From the NCBI RefSeq assembly GCF_014204415.1, contig NZ_JACHLE010000001.1:434001-498000 (forward strand): a stretch of 64,000 nucleotides of DNA, given 5' to 3'. Of this stretch, positions 43,161 through 50,794 are shown piece by piece. Position numbers and translations under genes: made by a program. This DNA comes from Chryseobacterium defluvii (GTDB taxonomy: Bacteria > Bacteroidota > Bacteroidia > Flavobacteriales > Weeksellaceae). The notes beneath the pieces were generated by a model. That model ran no database searches. It saw only the letters and a program-made list of their open reading frames with translations, and was not told where the DNA came from. Numbering within the stretch: position 1 is the first letter of the stretch; each line of letters begins with the position of its first letter.

Positions 43161-44228
43161 ATGAAAAACAGTCTTTTAGCATTCATATTCTCTCCATTTC
43201 TGATCTGTGCACAGGAAATTCCGAAGCTTACTGATGAGATGGCCGTAAAATTATCTGAGAAACCACTGCATTGTATCAATCAGGAGTATCCGAATAAAAC
43301 AGCACATATCATTAATAACGGAAAAGAGGTTGCATTATCTCCAAAAGACCTGCATCCCAGCTTTTATGGCTGTTTTGACTGGCATAGCTCTGTGCACGGG
43401 CACTGGATGCTCGTAAGACTGCTGAAGACAAAACCCGGCCTGTCCCATGCAAAAGACATTGAAAATATTCTAAGCAATTCATTTCAGAAAGAAAACCTGC
43501 AATCAGAGGCGGATTACTTTACCAAATATCAATTGACCACTACATTTGAGAGAACTTATGGTTGGGCCTGGCTGCTGAAAATGGATGAAGAACTGGCAAC
43601 CTGGGACGATCCGAGGGCAAAAGCCTGGCACCAAAACCTGAAACCACTAACGGATCAGATCTTACAGTCCTGGAAGGTCTACCTGCCTAAACAGACCTAT
43701 CCTAACAGAACCGGAGTACACCCTAATACAGCCTTTGCTATGGCTTTTGCGATCGATTGGGCAAGAGCAAATAAAGACAGGGGTTTTGAGAATCAGCTTA
43801 TAGAAAAAGCTAAATATTTCTACCTGAATGACCAGAAAACACCCGCTTACCTGGAACCTGATGGCTCGGATTTCTTCTCTCCGAGTTTAGAAATTGCAGA
43901 CCTGATGAGAAGGGTTCTTCCACAGAAAGAATATGTAAAATGGCTAAATAATTTCTATGAAAAACGAAGTCTTGAGAATATTGAAAAGATCCCGGTGGTA
44001 AGCGATTTGAGTGATTATCAGACCGTTCATCTGGTGGGACTGTCTTTTTCAAAAGCATGGTGCATGAAGGGAATTGCTCAATCGCTTCCTGAAAACCATC
44101 CGCTGAAAAAAGATTTCAGGAAAACGGCGGATAAATTCCTGGCCAATGGTTTACCATTGCTGTTTCAGGGAAATTATGGAGGAGATCACTGGCTGGCAAG
44201 TTTTGCAGTATATGCTTTGGAAGATTAA
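43161..44228 (+). CDS. DUF2891 protein, exported
   Basis: 355 residues. Signal peptide MKNSLLAFIFSPFLICAQ. The mature protein has DUF2891 features: CFDWHSSVHGHWMLVRLLKT, RTYGWAWLLKMDEEL, EPDGSDFFSPSLEIADLMRRV and the end NYGGDHWLASFAVYAL. The His/Trp-rich, all-helical pattern looks like a (alpha/alpha)6 barrel enzyme, and acidic residues near the start (FDWHS) might be catalytic, but no activity is known to me. Its stop overlaps that of the convergent Mpo1-like gene by 4 nt; no terminator between. Confidence 0.87.
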   Translation: MKNSLLAFIFSPFLICAQEIPKLTDEMAVKLSEKPLHCINQEYPNKTAHIINNGKEVALSPKDLHPSFYGCFDWHSSVHGHWMLVRLLKTKPGLSHAKDIENILSNSFQKENLQSEADYFTKYQLTTTFERTYGWAWLLKMDEELATWDDPRAKAWHQNLKPLTDQILQSWKVYLPKQTYPNRTGVHPNTAFAMAFAIDWARANKDRGFENQLIEKAKYFYLNDQKTPAYLEPDGSDFFSPSLEIADLMRRVLPQKEYVKWLNNFYEKRSLENIEKIPVVSDLSDYQTVHLVGLSFSKAWCMKGIAQSLPENHPLKKDFRKTADKFLANGLPLLFQGNYGGDHWLASFAVYALED

Positions 44229-44698
44229 TATTTAATACCCAGTTTTGTTAAGATAAAGCTTAAAAGCCAGATCGGGCCTATCAGCAGGAATTGAAGATCT
44301 TTTAAGAAAGAAGGCTTTTTACCTTCAATTTTATGTCCTACAAACTGCAAGATCCATGTGATCACGAAAACCCCAAGATAAACGATCCATGCTCTTTTTC
44401 CGAAATGTATGTTTACGGTGTAAGCAAAATGCTCCATCAGCAGAATGATGCAGATCATGATGAAGCCGATCACAAATGAAAGTCTCATATAAAATATGGT
44501 GACCAGAATAATTACCACAATGCTCACAAGGCTGATGCATCCGAAATAAGACGCACAAAGATGCGGTGAAGGAATAAAGGAGATAAACCCTACGATCGTC
44601 CAGAAGATCAGAGGAACACAGATCCAATGAATGAGCTTATTGGTTGCATTCCTGTGGCTTTCACCATATTCCGCTAAAAGTAGATCGATCTTTCTCAT
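44225..44698 (-). CDS. Mpo1-like (DUF962) membrane protein
   Basis: 157 residues with four or five membrane segments. The N-terminal motif SHRNATNKLIHWICVPLIFW holds the conserved NxxxHxxxxP of the family, and the second half has MEHFAYTVNIHFGKRAWIVYL. In yeast Mpo1 is an Fe(II) dioxygenase of 2-hydroxy fatty acids; bacterial members are less known. The His residues are conserved metal ligands by comparison. Divergent from the AraC regulator gene. Confidence 0.83.
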   Translation of the reverse strand: MRKIDLLLAEYGESHRNATNKLIHWICVPLIFWTIVGFISFIPSPHLCASYFGCISLVSIVVIILVTIFYMRLSFVIGFIMICIILLMEHFAYTVNIHFGKRAWIVYLGVFVITWILQFVGHKIEGKKPSFLKDLQFLLIGPIWLLSFILTKLGIKY

Positions 44699-44731
44699 GC
44701 TCTAATTGTAAGTCACTAAATTAATAAAATT

Positions 44732-44762
44732 TTGTGACAGCCTGATATATTGGTTACATTTG
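44732..44762 (+). promoter_or_regulatory. Promoter of the AraC-type regulator gene, no leader
   Basis: TTG at 44732-44734, a 20-bp gap, TACATTTG at 44755-44762, then TAAT and the ATG at 44767. Both boxes and the spacing are consensus. The ATG falls about where transcription should start. Confidence 0.6.
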
Positions 44763-44766
44763 TAAT

Positions 44767-45612
44767 ATGTCTGTTTTAGAAAAATTTGGGGTTGAGATCT
44801 TCACACAACATAATATTTTCGATAGAATTTCTGTTGATAAACCTTTCCGTCCGGAAAATCCTGCCTTTGTTTTTGTGAAAACAGGGAACATAAAACTGCG
44901 TCAGCATTTCAATGATCTTGAGCTTTCTGCCAATATGTTCATGGTGACCGACCCGCAGACAGTATATGAAATGATCTCCGTAAGTGACGATTTCCAGTCA
45001 AGGATGGTTTCTTATAAAAGGGAATTTATCTCTGCACTGTCACTAAAATTCAACAGGCTGATCGCTTACCGTTATTTCAGGCAGCAGATGAACAGAGGTG
45101 TGCCCTTTCAGGAAGACGAGATGGAAGTGGTTTGGAAAAGTGTGAATTTCCTTAAATATATTCTGGATTCCGAAACAGAAATGATGTACAAAAAAGAAAT
45201 GACAGAACATTTGTTCTCTGTGTTTTGTTATCAGATGGCCGGAATTATTTCAAAAGAAGATAATAGTTCACTAAGCAGGATGTCCAGACAGGAAGAAATC
45301 GTTTTTAATTTTTTAAGAGACCTTTCCACCTATTATCATACGGAAAGAACGGTAGAATTTTATGCAGAACGTCAGTCCATTACAACCAGACATCTCTCAG
45401 CTGTTGTTAAGTCCATTACAGGGAAGTCTGCGAGCCAGATCATTGCTTTGATTGTGCTTAATGAAGCAAAAGTACTGCTGAACTCATCAGAAAAACCGGT
45501 ATCAGAAGTTTCTTCATTGCTGGGTTTTAGTGACCAATACTCATTTTCCCATTTTTTTAAAAAACATCTCGAACTTAGCCCAACCCAATACCGGAATCAA
45601 TTCAAAAAGTAA
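44767..45612 (+). CDS. AraC-family transcriptional regulator
   Basis: 281 residues. The C-terminal 100 residues have both helix-turn-helix units: SITTRHLSAVVKSITGKSAS and SEVSSLLGFSDQYSFSHFFK, with the AraC signature FSHFFKKHLELSPTQYR. The N-terminal half (1-175) is a cupin-like ligand domain without obvious metal site. It lies directly before the tolC-hlyD-MFS operon, transcribed the same way, and probably controls it. It has its own near-leaderless promoter. Confidence 0.9.
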   Translation: MSVLEKFGVEIFTQHNIFDRISVDKPFRPENPAFVFVKTGNIKLRQHFNDLELSANMFMVTDPQTVYEMISVSDDFQSRMVSYKREFISALSLKFNRLIAYRYFRQQMNRGVPFQEDEMEVVWKSVNFLKYILDSETEMMYKKEMTEHLFSVFCYQMAGIISKEDNSSLSRMSRQEEIVFNFLRDLSTYYHTERTVEFYAERQSITTRHLSAVVKSITGKSASQIIALIVLNEAKVLLNSSEKPVSEVSSLLGFSDQYSFSHFFKKHLELSPTQYRNQFKK

Positions 45613-45644
45613 AATCTTACATTTGAACATCTTTTTCCAGAAAT

Positions 45645-45658
45645 CAAACATTTGTTTG
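45645..45658 (+). promoter_or_regulatory. Palindrome CAAACA-TT-TGTTTG upstream of tolC, possible operator
   Basis: A 14-bp perfect inverted repeat that overlaps the possible -33 TTG (45652-45654 or 45656-45658). A second ACATTTG is at 45619-45625. AraC regulators usually bind direct repeats, so assignment to the adjacent regulator is tentative. Confidence 0.4.
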
Positions 45659-45681
45659 GATTTATAGCTGCCATAACTTTG
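45652..45681 (+). promoter_or_regulatory. Promoter of the tolC-hlyD-MFS operon
   Basis: TTG at 45652-45654 (or 45656-45658), 19- (15-) bp gap, TAACTTTG at 45674-45681; the ATG is 20 nt on. Confidence 0.6.
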
Positions 45682-45701
45682 CATCTATAAAACAAGGTAA
45701 A

Positions 45702-47012
45702 ATGATAAAGAATGTAAAAACAGCACTATCGCTTGTGATGGCCGTTATTCCTACGCTCTTTTTTTCACAGGAAATAAAGCAGATGACTGCGGGAGAGGTT
45801 GCCGAACTTGCAGTGCAAAATCATCGGCAATTAAAGCTTTCGGCACAGAATATAGACATTGCTAAACAACAAACTGATATTGCCAGACTTCAGAAGCTTC
45901 CAAGCCTAACGACTTCTACAAGCCAGTTCTACTTAGGAGATGCCGTGGCGATAGACAAAGATTTTTCCAATTCTACACATATTCCAATGCCTCATTACGG
46001 AAGTTCTTACGCTGTACAGGCTACCCAGTTGATATTTAAAGGAGGTCTTGTGAATAAATCCATTGAACTGGCCGGGCTTCGTGAACAGTTATCACAATTG
46101 GATCTGGAAAAGAACATACAGGATGTTAAATTATTGGTGATCTCCAATTATCTGGATATCTATAAGATACTGAATCAGGAAGAAGTTTTTCAAAACAATA
46201 AAAAACTGGCTCAGGAACGTCTGAAAAATGTTCAGAAGTTCTACCAACAGGGGATGGTCACAAGAAATGAAGTGATCCGCGGAGAATTGGCTATTAAGAA
46301 TCTGGACCAGGGAATGCTTACCTTATCCAACAACAGAAAGATCCTGAACTATAACCTGAATATGGCCCTGGGGCTGTCTTCCGATACAGAGATACTTCCC
46401 GTTGAAGACTTAACAGGTAAAGAATCCGGGATGGGTTTGGAGTATTATATGGGGCTGGCTCACAACAATAATCCGCAATTAAGATCTGCACAAACCAATA
46501 TTGATATGGCGGATAAAAATATAGAGATCATTAAAACGGATAAAATGCCGACAGTGGCAGGGTTTGGGGGCTATACCCTGCAACGTCCGGTTACTAACAG
46601 AAATCCTGTTCTGGATATGTATTCCGGGGGGTGGCAGGCAGGGATTTCTTTAAGCTATAATATTGATAACCTTTATAAGACAAAGAAAAGAACCCAGTTG
46701 GGAGAATTACAAAAAATACAGGCCGCAGACGCAATGATTTTGGTGCAGCAGAATATGGACATAGCCGTGAATGCTGCTTATGTAAAGTATCAGGAAGCCG
46801 TTCAGCAGGCTGATATCCTGAATGATGCCAAAAGATTAGCCGAAGAGAACTACAAGATCACTGAGTCCAAATATCTGAACCAACTTGCGGTTCAGGCAGA
46901 AATGATTGATGCTCAGAACCAGAAACTGCAGTCGGAACTTGATTATGCCAATGCAGAGATCAATGTACTGTATCAATATTACAACCTTTTGAAATCTACG
47001 GGAACCCTTTAA
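45702..47012 (+). CDS. TolC-family outer-membrane efflux protein
   Basis: 436 residues with signal peptide (ALSLVMAVIPTLFFSQ). The OEP repeats are seen as two similar halves of helix-strand-strand-helix: LAVQNHRQLKLSAQNIDIAK, ATQLIFKGGLVNKSIELAG and EVIRGELAIKNLDQGMLTL in the first, LAHNNNPQLRSAQTNIDMA, ISLSYNIDNLYKTKKRTQL and NQLAVQAEMIDAQNQKLQSE in the second. It forms the exit duct of a tripartite pump with the next two gene products. Gap of 27 nt to hlyD. Confidence 0.9.
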   Translation: MIKNVKTALSLVMAVIPTLFFSQEIKQMTAGEVAELAVQNHRQLKLSAQNIDIAKQQTDIARLQKLPSLTTSTSQFYLGDAVAIDKDFSNSTHIPMPHYGSSYAVQATQLIFKGGLVNKSIELAGLREQLSQLDLEKNIQDVKLLVISNYLDIYKILNQEEVFQNNKKLAQERLKNVQKFYQQGMVTRNEVIRGELAIKNLDQGMLTLSNNRKILNYNLNMALGLSSDTEILPVEDLTGKESGMGLEYYMGLAHNNNPQLRSAQTNIDMADKNIEIIKTDKMPTVAGFGGYTLQRPVTNRNPVLDMYSGGWQAGISLSYNIDNLYKTKKRTQLGELQKIQAADAMILVQQNMDIAVNAAYVKYQEAVQQADILNDAKRLAEENYKITESKYLNQLAVQAEMIDAQNQKLQSELDYANAEINVLYQYYNLLKSTGTL

Positions 47013-47039
47013 TTTTTTTTAACAGCAAATCAAAAAACA

Positions 47040-48146
47040 ATGGAAAACAGTGAACAAACTCAAAATACAACCGCTCCGGTAGCATCAGGCGGAGAAGTTA
47101 AGAAAAAGGAAACCAAAAAAAATAAGATCAGGGCCATTATTTCGAATATTGTCTTTTTCCTGATAATCGGTTTCGGATTATTCTGGCTGGTCCGCGAATA
47201 TTTCCACATCGGGGATAAAAGCTATACGGAAGCAGCCCAGGTGGAAGAATTTATCAATCCGGTCAATACAAGGGTTTCGGCTTACATCAAAGAGATCAGA
47301 TTCATTGAGCATCAGCATGTGAAAAAAGGAGATACTCTTGTGGTTTTGGATAACCGTGAAATCCTGACCCAGTTAGGCCAGGCGGAAGCAGCATATCAGA
47401 ATGCTTTGGCGCAGCGTTCGGCAACAAGCTCGTCTGTAAATACGGTTTCCAATAATATCAATGTAATGCAGTCTAATATTTCAGGCGCAAAAGCCAGGCT
47501 TTGGAATGCCGAACAGAATTTAAACCGGTATAAAAATCTTTTGGAAGCAGAAGCAGTAACTAGACAGCAATATGATCAGGTGAAAACCGAGTATGATGCG
47601 CAAAAAGCTGCTTATGAAACTTTAATTAATCAAAAACAGTCTGCTAATCTTTCTACGACAGAAGTGAAAAGCAGGCTGGGAATTAATGATGCTGAGATCA
47701 AAAGAACTAAAGCGGCTTTGGATATGGCGAAGATCAATCTTTCTTATACAGTGATCACAGCACCGTATGACGGCGTGATGGGAAGGAGGACTCTTTCTGA
47801 AGGACAGCTGATACAGCCGGGACAGCAAGTCGCTACCATTGTCCTAAACGGACAAAAATGGGTAACTGCCAATTTCCTTGAAAGTCAAATGCCCGGCATT
47901 AAGATCGGGGAAAAGATGATGATGTCCGCAGATGCTTTGGGAGGGCAGAAGTTTGAAGGGATCGTTACCGCAATTTCCGCTGCTACAGGTTCCAGATACT
48001 CCAATGTTCCTACAGACAATTCTACGGGCAATTTTATCAAAGTGCAACAGAGAATTCCGGTAAGAATTGAATTTACGGCGTCCAATAAAAAAGAAGATAT
48101 CGACAAACTGCGTGCAGGAATGAATTTGAATGTAAATATTCATTAA
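47040..48146 (+). CDS. HlyD/EmrA-family membrane fusion protein
   Basis: 368 residues. A cytoplasmic tail (1-30), one membrane helix (AIISNIVFFLIIGFGLFWLV), then a barrel-sandwich half (NTRVSAYIKEIRFIEHQHVK, GDTLVVLDNREI), an alpha-hairpin of about 80-200 (EAAYQNALAQRSATSSSVNT and on), then the second half YTVITAPYDGVMGRRTLSEG and beta-barrel VTANFLESQMPGIKIGEKMM. The EmrA-like type joins an MFS pump to TolC. Second gene of the efflux operon. Confidence 0.92.
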   Translation: MENSEQTQNTTAPVASGGEVKKKETKKNKIRAIISNIVFFLIIGFGLFWLVREYFHIGDKSYTEAAQVEEFINPVNTRVSAYIKEIRFIEHQHVKKGDTLVVLDNREILTQLGQAEAAYQNALAQRSATSSSVNTVSNNINVMQSNISGAKARLWNAEQNLNRYKNLLEAEAVTRQQYDQVKTEYDAQKAAYETLINQKQSANLSTTEVKSRLGINDAEIKRTKAALDMAKINLSYTVITAPYDGVMGRRTLSEGQLIQPGQQVATIVLNGQKWVTANFLESQMPGIKIGEKMMMSADALGGQKFEGIVTAISAATGSRYSNVPTDNSTGNFIKVQQRIPVRIEFTASNKKEDIDKLRAGMNLNVNIH

Positions 48147-48186
48147 AAAGATTAAAAAATTAGATGTGGATTATGCAATTTTCAAG

Positions 48187-48224
48187 GTCTGATTTCTGGA
48201 TTCTGATGTCTAACTTCTAATAAC
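48187..48224 (+). repeat. Degenerate TCTGA-type repeat in the hlyD-MFS gap
   Basis: The 88-bp gap contains TCTGATTTCTGGATTCTGA followed by TGTCTAACTTCTAA. Its units resemble the reverse complement of the repeat at 19660-19700. Only a worn copy; function unknown. Confidence 0.35.
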
Positions 48225-48234
48225 AAATTACTCA

Positions 48235-49827
48235 ATGTACAATAAAGGACTTTTCCATGACTGGGTACCAAAGCCCATCCAGCTTCTGCTGATCGTGTTG
48301 CTGCTGATCGTTGTGATGCCGCTTGGCGGAGTGTATACAGGGAATATCAGCTTTATGGCAGGCGGCACGGGTGCACTTTCTGAAGATTTTATACTAGCCA
48401 ATTATGCCACAACGATTGGAATGGGGGCTGCGATGCCTCTGGTGCTCAGGATAAAATTAAGATTTAAGGTTCGGGACAAACTCACTGTGCTATTTATCCT
48501 TTTGGGATTTCTGAGCTTTGTGAATGCAACGACTTTACAGCCTGCAGTCATCGTAGCCACCTCATTATTCATAGGCTTTTTCAAAATGATAGTTGCTATT
48601 GAGCTTTTCCTGCCATTGATGATGATCATGGGGAACAGGGGAGTATTTTACGGGGTTTTCTATACATTCGTTCTGACTTTAAACCAGGTTTCAAACTATT
48701 ATGCGGTAGAAGTTTCCATTCTTTATAACTGGCATCAGTTTTTTATTATAATTTCACTGATATGTTTCGCCATGGCAATGGTATGCCGTGCCTTTATGCA
48801 TGATAAATATTTTGCCCTCAAGGTTCCGCTGTACTATATAGATTGGCTGAGCATTATACTTTTTGTTTCAACATTCATATTTTCAGCATATGTATTTTCA
48901 TTTGGAAAACAGCAGGACTGGTTGAACTCCGGCAAGATCATCAATGCAGGTATAGGTGCATTTATAAACTTTGCTTTACTATCAGTCCGTCAAATGACAT
49001 TAAAGAGGCCCTATCTGTCATTCAAAATATTTAAAAAAAGTAATGTACTGCACGGTTTGTTTATGCTGTTCTGGCTGGGAATGTTCTTAGGGACGACCTC
49101 TATTCAGAATACTTTTGCCATTGGTGTATTGGGGTATGACCAGCTGACGAATGCAAAACTGAATGTTTTAATGCTTCCCGGGATCATATTGGCCGGAATT
49201 GTGGCTGTGTTTTGGTTTAAAAAAGAGCAGCCTTTGAAAATGTATATTTTTTCAGGATTCTCCGCAATGGTGGGATATGCAGTGGTGATGTATTTTTCAA
49301 TGGTATTGGAGTTCAGTTATGAAGGATGGTATCTGCCCATGTTTTTAAAAGGCTATGGGATGTGTTCCTTATTTATTTCTGTGTGGTTCTATACGCTGGA
49401 TAAGCTGGAAATAGATGATATGCTTGCTGCCATCGGGCTTGTGCTGGTTTGGCGTACTTTTCTTGCGGTAGGCATTTTCTCAGCATTATATTCCTGGTTC
49501 CTGTATCATTTTCAGGTAGCCGGAGTAGGAGATTTAGCAGCATATATGGATGGAATGACGATTACTCCGCAAAATGTTGCTGTCTATATGAAGACTATTC
49601 AGCTGAATGCCATGATCATAGCGGGTAAAAAATTATTCGGATATGTTATTCTGGCAGGTTTTGGGGTGCTGATCTATATTTTAACCCATCATTTTGGAAG
49701 GGAACGCTTCCGATATTTAAGATTGATCAGAATGTTGGGCGGAAAAGCCATCATTGCCGGAAGAAGGCAGAGGGAACATAAAAAATTAATGGAAGAGATA
49801 AAAGACGCAGCAGGGCCTGCGATATAA
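48235..49827 (+). CDS. MFS efflux transporter, EmrB-like (DHA2 type)
   Basis: 530 residues, 14 or so membrane segments, a length and context typical of DHA2 (EmrB) pumps, although the usual signature motifs are diverged. The start is MYNKGLFHDWVPKPIQLLL; a signature-like segment is SEDFILANYATTIGMGAAMP. The C-terminus ends in a basic tail (RLIRMLGGKAIIAGRRQREH). It supplies the energy and inner-membrane part of the tripartite pump with the upstream TolC and HlyD genes. Substrate unknown. Confidence 0.82.
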   Translation: MYNKGLFHDWVPKPIQLLLIVLLLIVVMPLGGVYTGNISFMAGGTGALSEDFILANYATTIGMGAAMPLVLRIKLRFKVRDKLTVLFILLGFLSFVNATTLQPAVIVATSLFIGFFKMIVAIELFLPLMMIMGNRGVFYGVFYTFVLTLNQVSNYYAVEVSILYNWHQFFIIISLICFAMAMVCRAFMHDKYFALKVPLYYIDWLSIILFVSTFIFSAYVFSFGKQQDWLNSGKIINAGIGAFINFALLSVRQMTLKRPYLSFKIFKKSNVLHGLFMLFWLGMFLGTTSIQNTFAIGVLGYDQLTNAKLNVLMLPGIILAGIVAVFWFKKEQPLKMYIFSGFSAMVGYAVVMYFSMVLEFSYEGWYLPMFLKGYGMCSLFISVWFYTLDKLEIDDMLAAIGLVLVWRTFLAVGIFSALYSWFLYHFQVAGVGDLAAYMDGMTITPQNVAVYMKTIQLNAMIIAGKKLFGYVILAGFGVLIYILTHHFGRERFRYLRLIRMLGGKAIIAGRRQREHKKLMEEIKDAAGPAI

Positions 49828-49849
49828 AGATACCTTGTTTTTCATTTGT

Positions 49850-49892
49850 TTGTAAAGCTCTGTTTTAATTTTGAATGGAGCTTTACTTTTAT
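49850..49892 (+). terminator. Terminator of the efflux operon
   Basis: GTAAAGCTC (49852-49860) pairs with GAGCTTTAC (49878-49886), followed by TTTTAT. The first codons of the overlong frame of the next gene lie in this hairpin. Confidence 0.85.
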
Positions 49893-49913
49893 AAAAGTTT
49901 TTTCAAAAACCTT

Positions 49914-49921
49914 TATCTTTG
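49914..49921 (+). promoter_or_regulatory. -7 box of the methyltransferase at 49939
   Basis: TATCTTTG fits TAnnTTTG; ATG 17 nt on. Confidence 0.5.
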
Positions 49922-49938
49922 AGGCCTTAAAAATAGGT

Positions 49939-50643
49939 ATGAAAGATTTAATGGGAAAAGCGATCCGGGATTATTATTACAATGAAAACCCTGAAGATCT
50001 GCAGACCGAAACTTCAATTTCCGAACTGGACGAGCTTCCTGTAGCGTATCTTTTCAGGGATTTTGAAGAAATGAACAATATTGAACAAGAGGCACTTCAC
50101 TTAGCTACCGGCAAAATACTGGATATCGGGGCGGGTGCAGGTTCGCACAGTTTATACCTTCAGAATGATAAAGGTCTTGATGTTTTGGCTTTGGACATAT
50201 CTCCTAAATCTATTGAAGTTTGTCAATTGCGGGGTGTAAGAAATGCTGTATCACAGGATATACTGGATTTTTCCGGGGAAACTTTCGATACCATTTTGTT
50301 ACTGATGAATGGCACTGGTATTTTTGAAAATCTTGACAAAATTGATACTTATCTCCAGAAACTATATTCTTTATTAAATGATAATGGACAAATTCTGATT
50401 GACAGTACGGATATCCTTTATATGTTTGATAGGGATGAGGATGGCGGGGTTTATATTCCGGCCGATGGATATTATGGCGAACTGGACTATATTGTTCATT
50501 ATAAAGGGGAATCAGAAGAACCTATCCAATGGCTGTATCTGGATTTTGAAACCCTAAAAAATGCTGCGGAAAATAACGGCTTTAGAGTGGAAAAAGTACT
50601 GCAAAGTGAAGATTCTTATCTGGCAAAGCTTATTAAAAAATAA
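49939..50643 (+). CDS. Class I SAM-dependent methyltransferase
   Basis: 234 residues from the ATG at 49939; a longer frame from 49846 would begin in the terminator. SAM-binding motif I is KILDIGAGAGSHSLYLQ (about 56-72), then VLALDISPKSIEVCQLRG and FDTILLLMNGTGIFEN as motif II, and LLNDNGQILIDSTDILYMF. The acceptor is unknown. The C-terminal part EPIQWLYLDFETLKNAAENN is typical of the family. The gene is isolated, followed by hairpin element C. Confidence 0.82.
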   Translation: MKDLMGKAIRDYYYNENPEDLQTETSISELDELPVAYLFRDFEEMNNIEQEALHLATGKILDIGAGAGSHSLYLQNDKGLDVLALDISPKSIEVCQLRGVRNAVSQDILDFSGETFDTILLLMNGTGIFENLDKIDTYLQKLYSLLNDNGQILIDSTDILYMFDRDEDGGVYIPADGYYGELDYIVHYKGESEEPIQWLYLDFETLKNAAENNGFRVEKVLQSEDSYLAKLIKK

Positions 50644-50654
50644 TATGCATAATA

Positions 50655-50746
50655 TTCTCCCGCAGATTTAGCAGATTACACAGATGATTGCGCTTAAAGA
50701 ATGAATCATTAAAAAATCTGTGTAATCTGCTAAATCTGCGGGAGAA
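50655..50746 (+). repeat. Hairpin repeat element C (31-bp perfect inverted repeat)
   Basis: Arms at 50655-50685 and 50716-50746 are exact reverse complements, with a 30-nt loop. The left arm begins TTCTCCCGCAGATTTAGC. The loop side continues GATTGCGCTTAAAG, as does element B. It lies between the methyltransferase and metG, whose terminator follows at once. Related halves are in the 28745-29068 repeat. Confidence 0.9.
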
Positions 50747-50747
50747 A

Positions 50748-50777
50748 AAAAGACCGCAAAACTGCAGTCTCTTTTTT
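50748..50777 (-). terminator. Terminator after metG
   Basis: Minus strand AAAAAAGAGACTGCA, loop GTTTT, GCGGTCT TTTTTT; one internal mismatch. It sits against element C. Confidence 0.65.
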
Positions 50778-50794
50778 ATTTATCTGGTTGGAAA

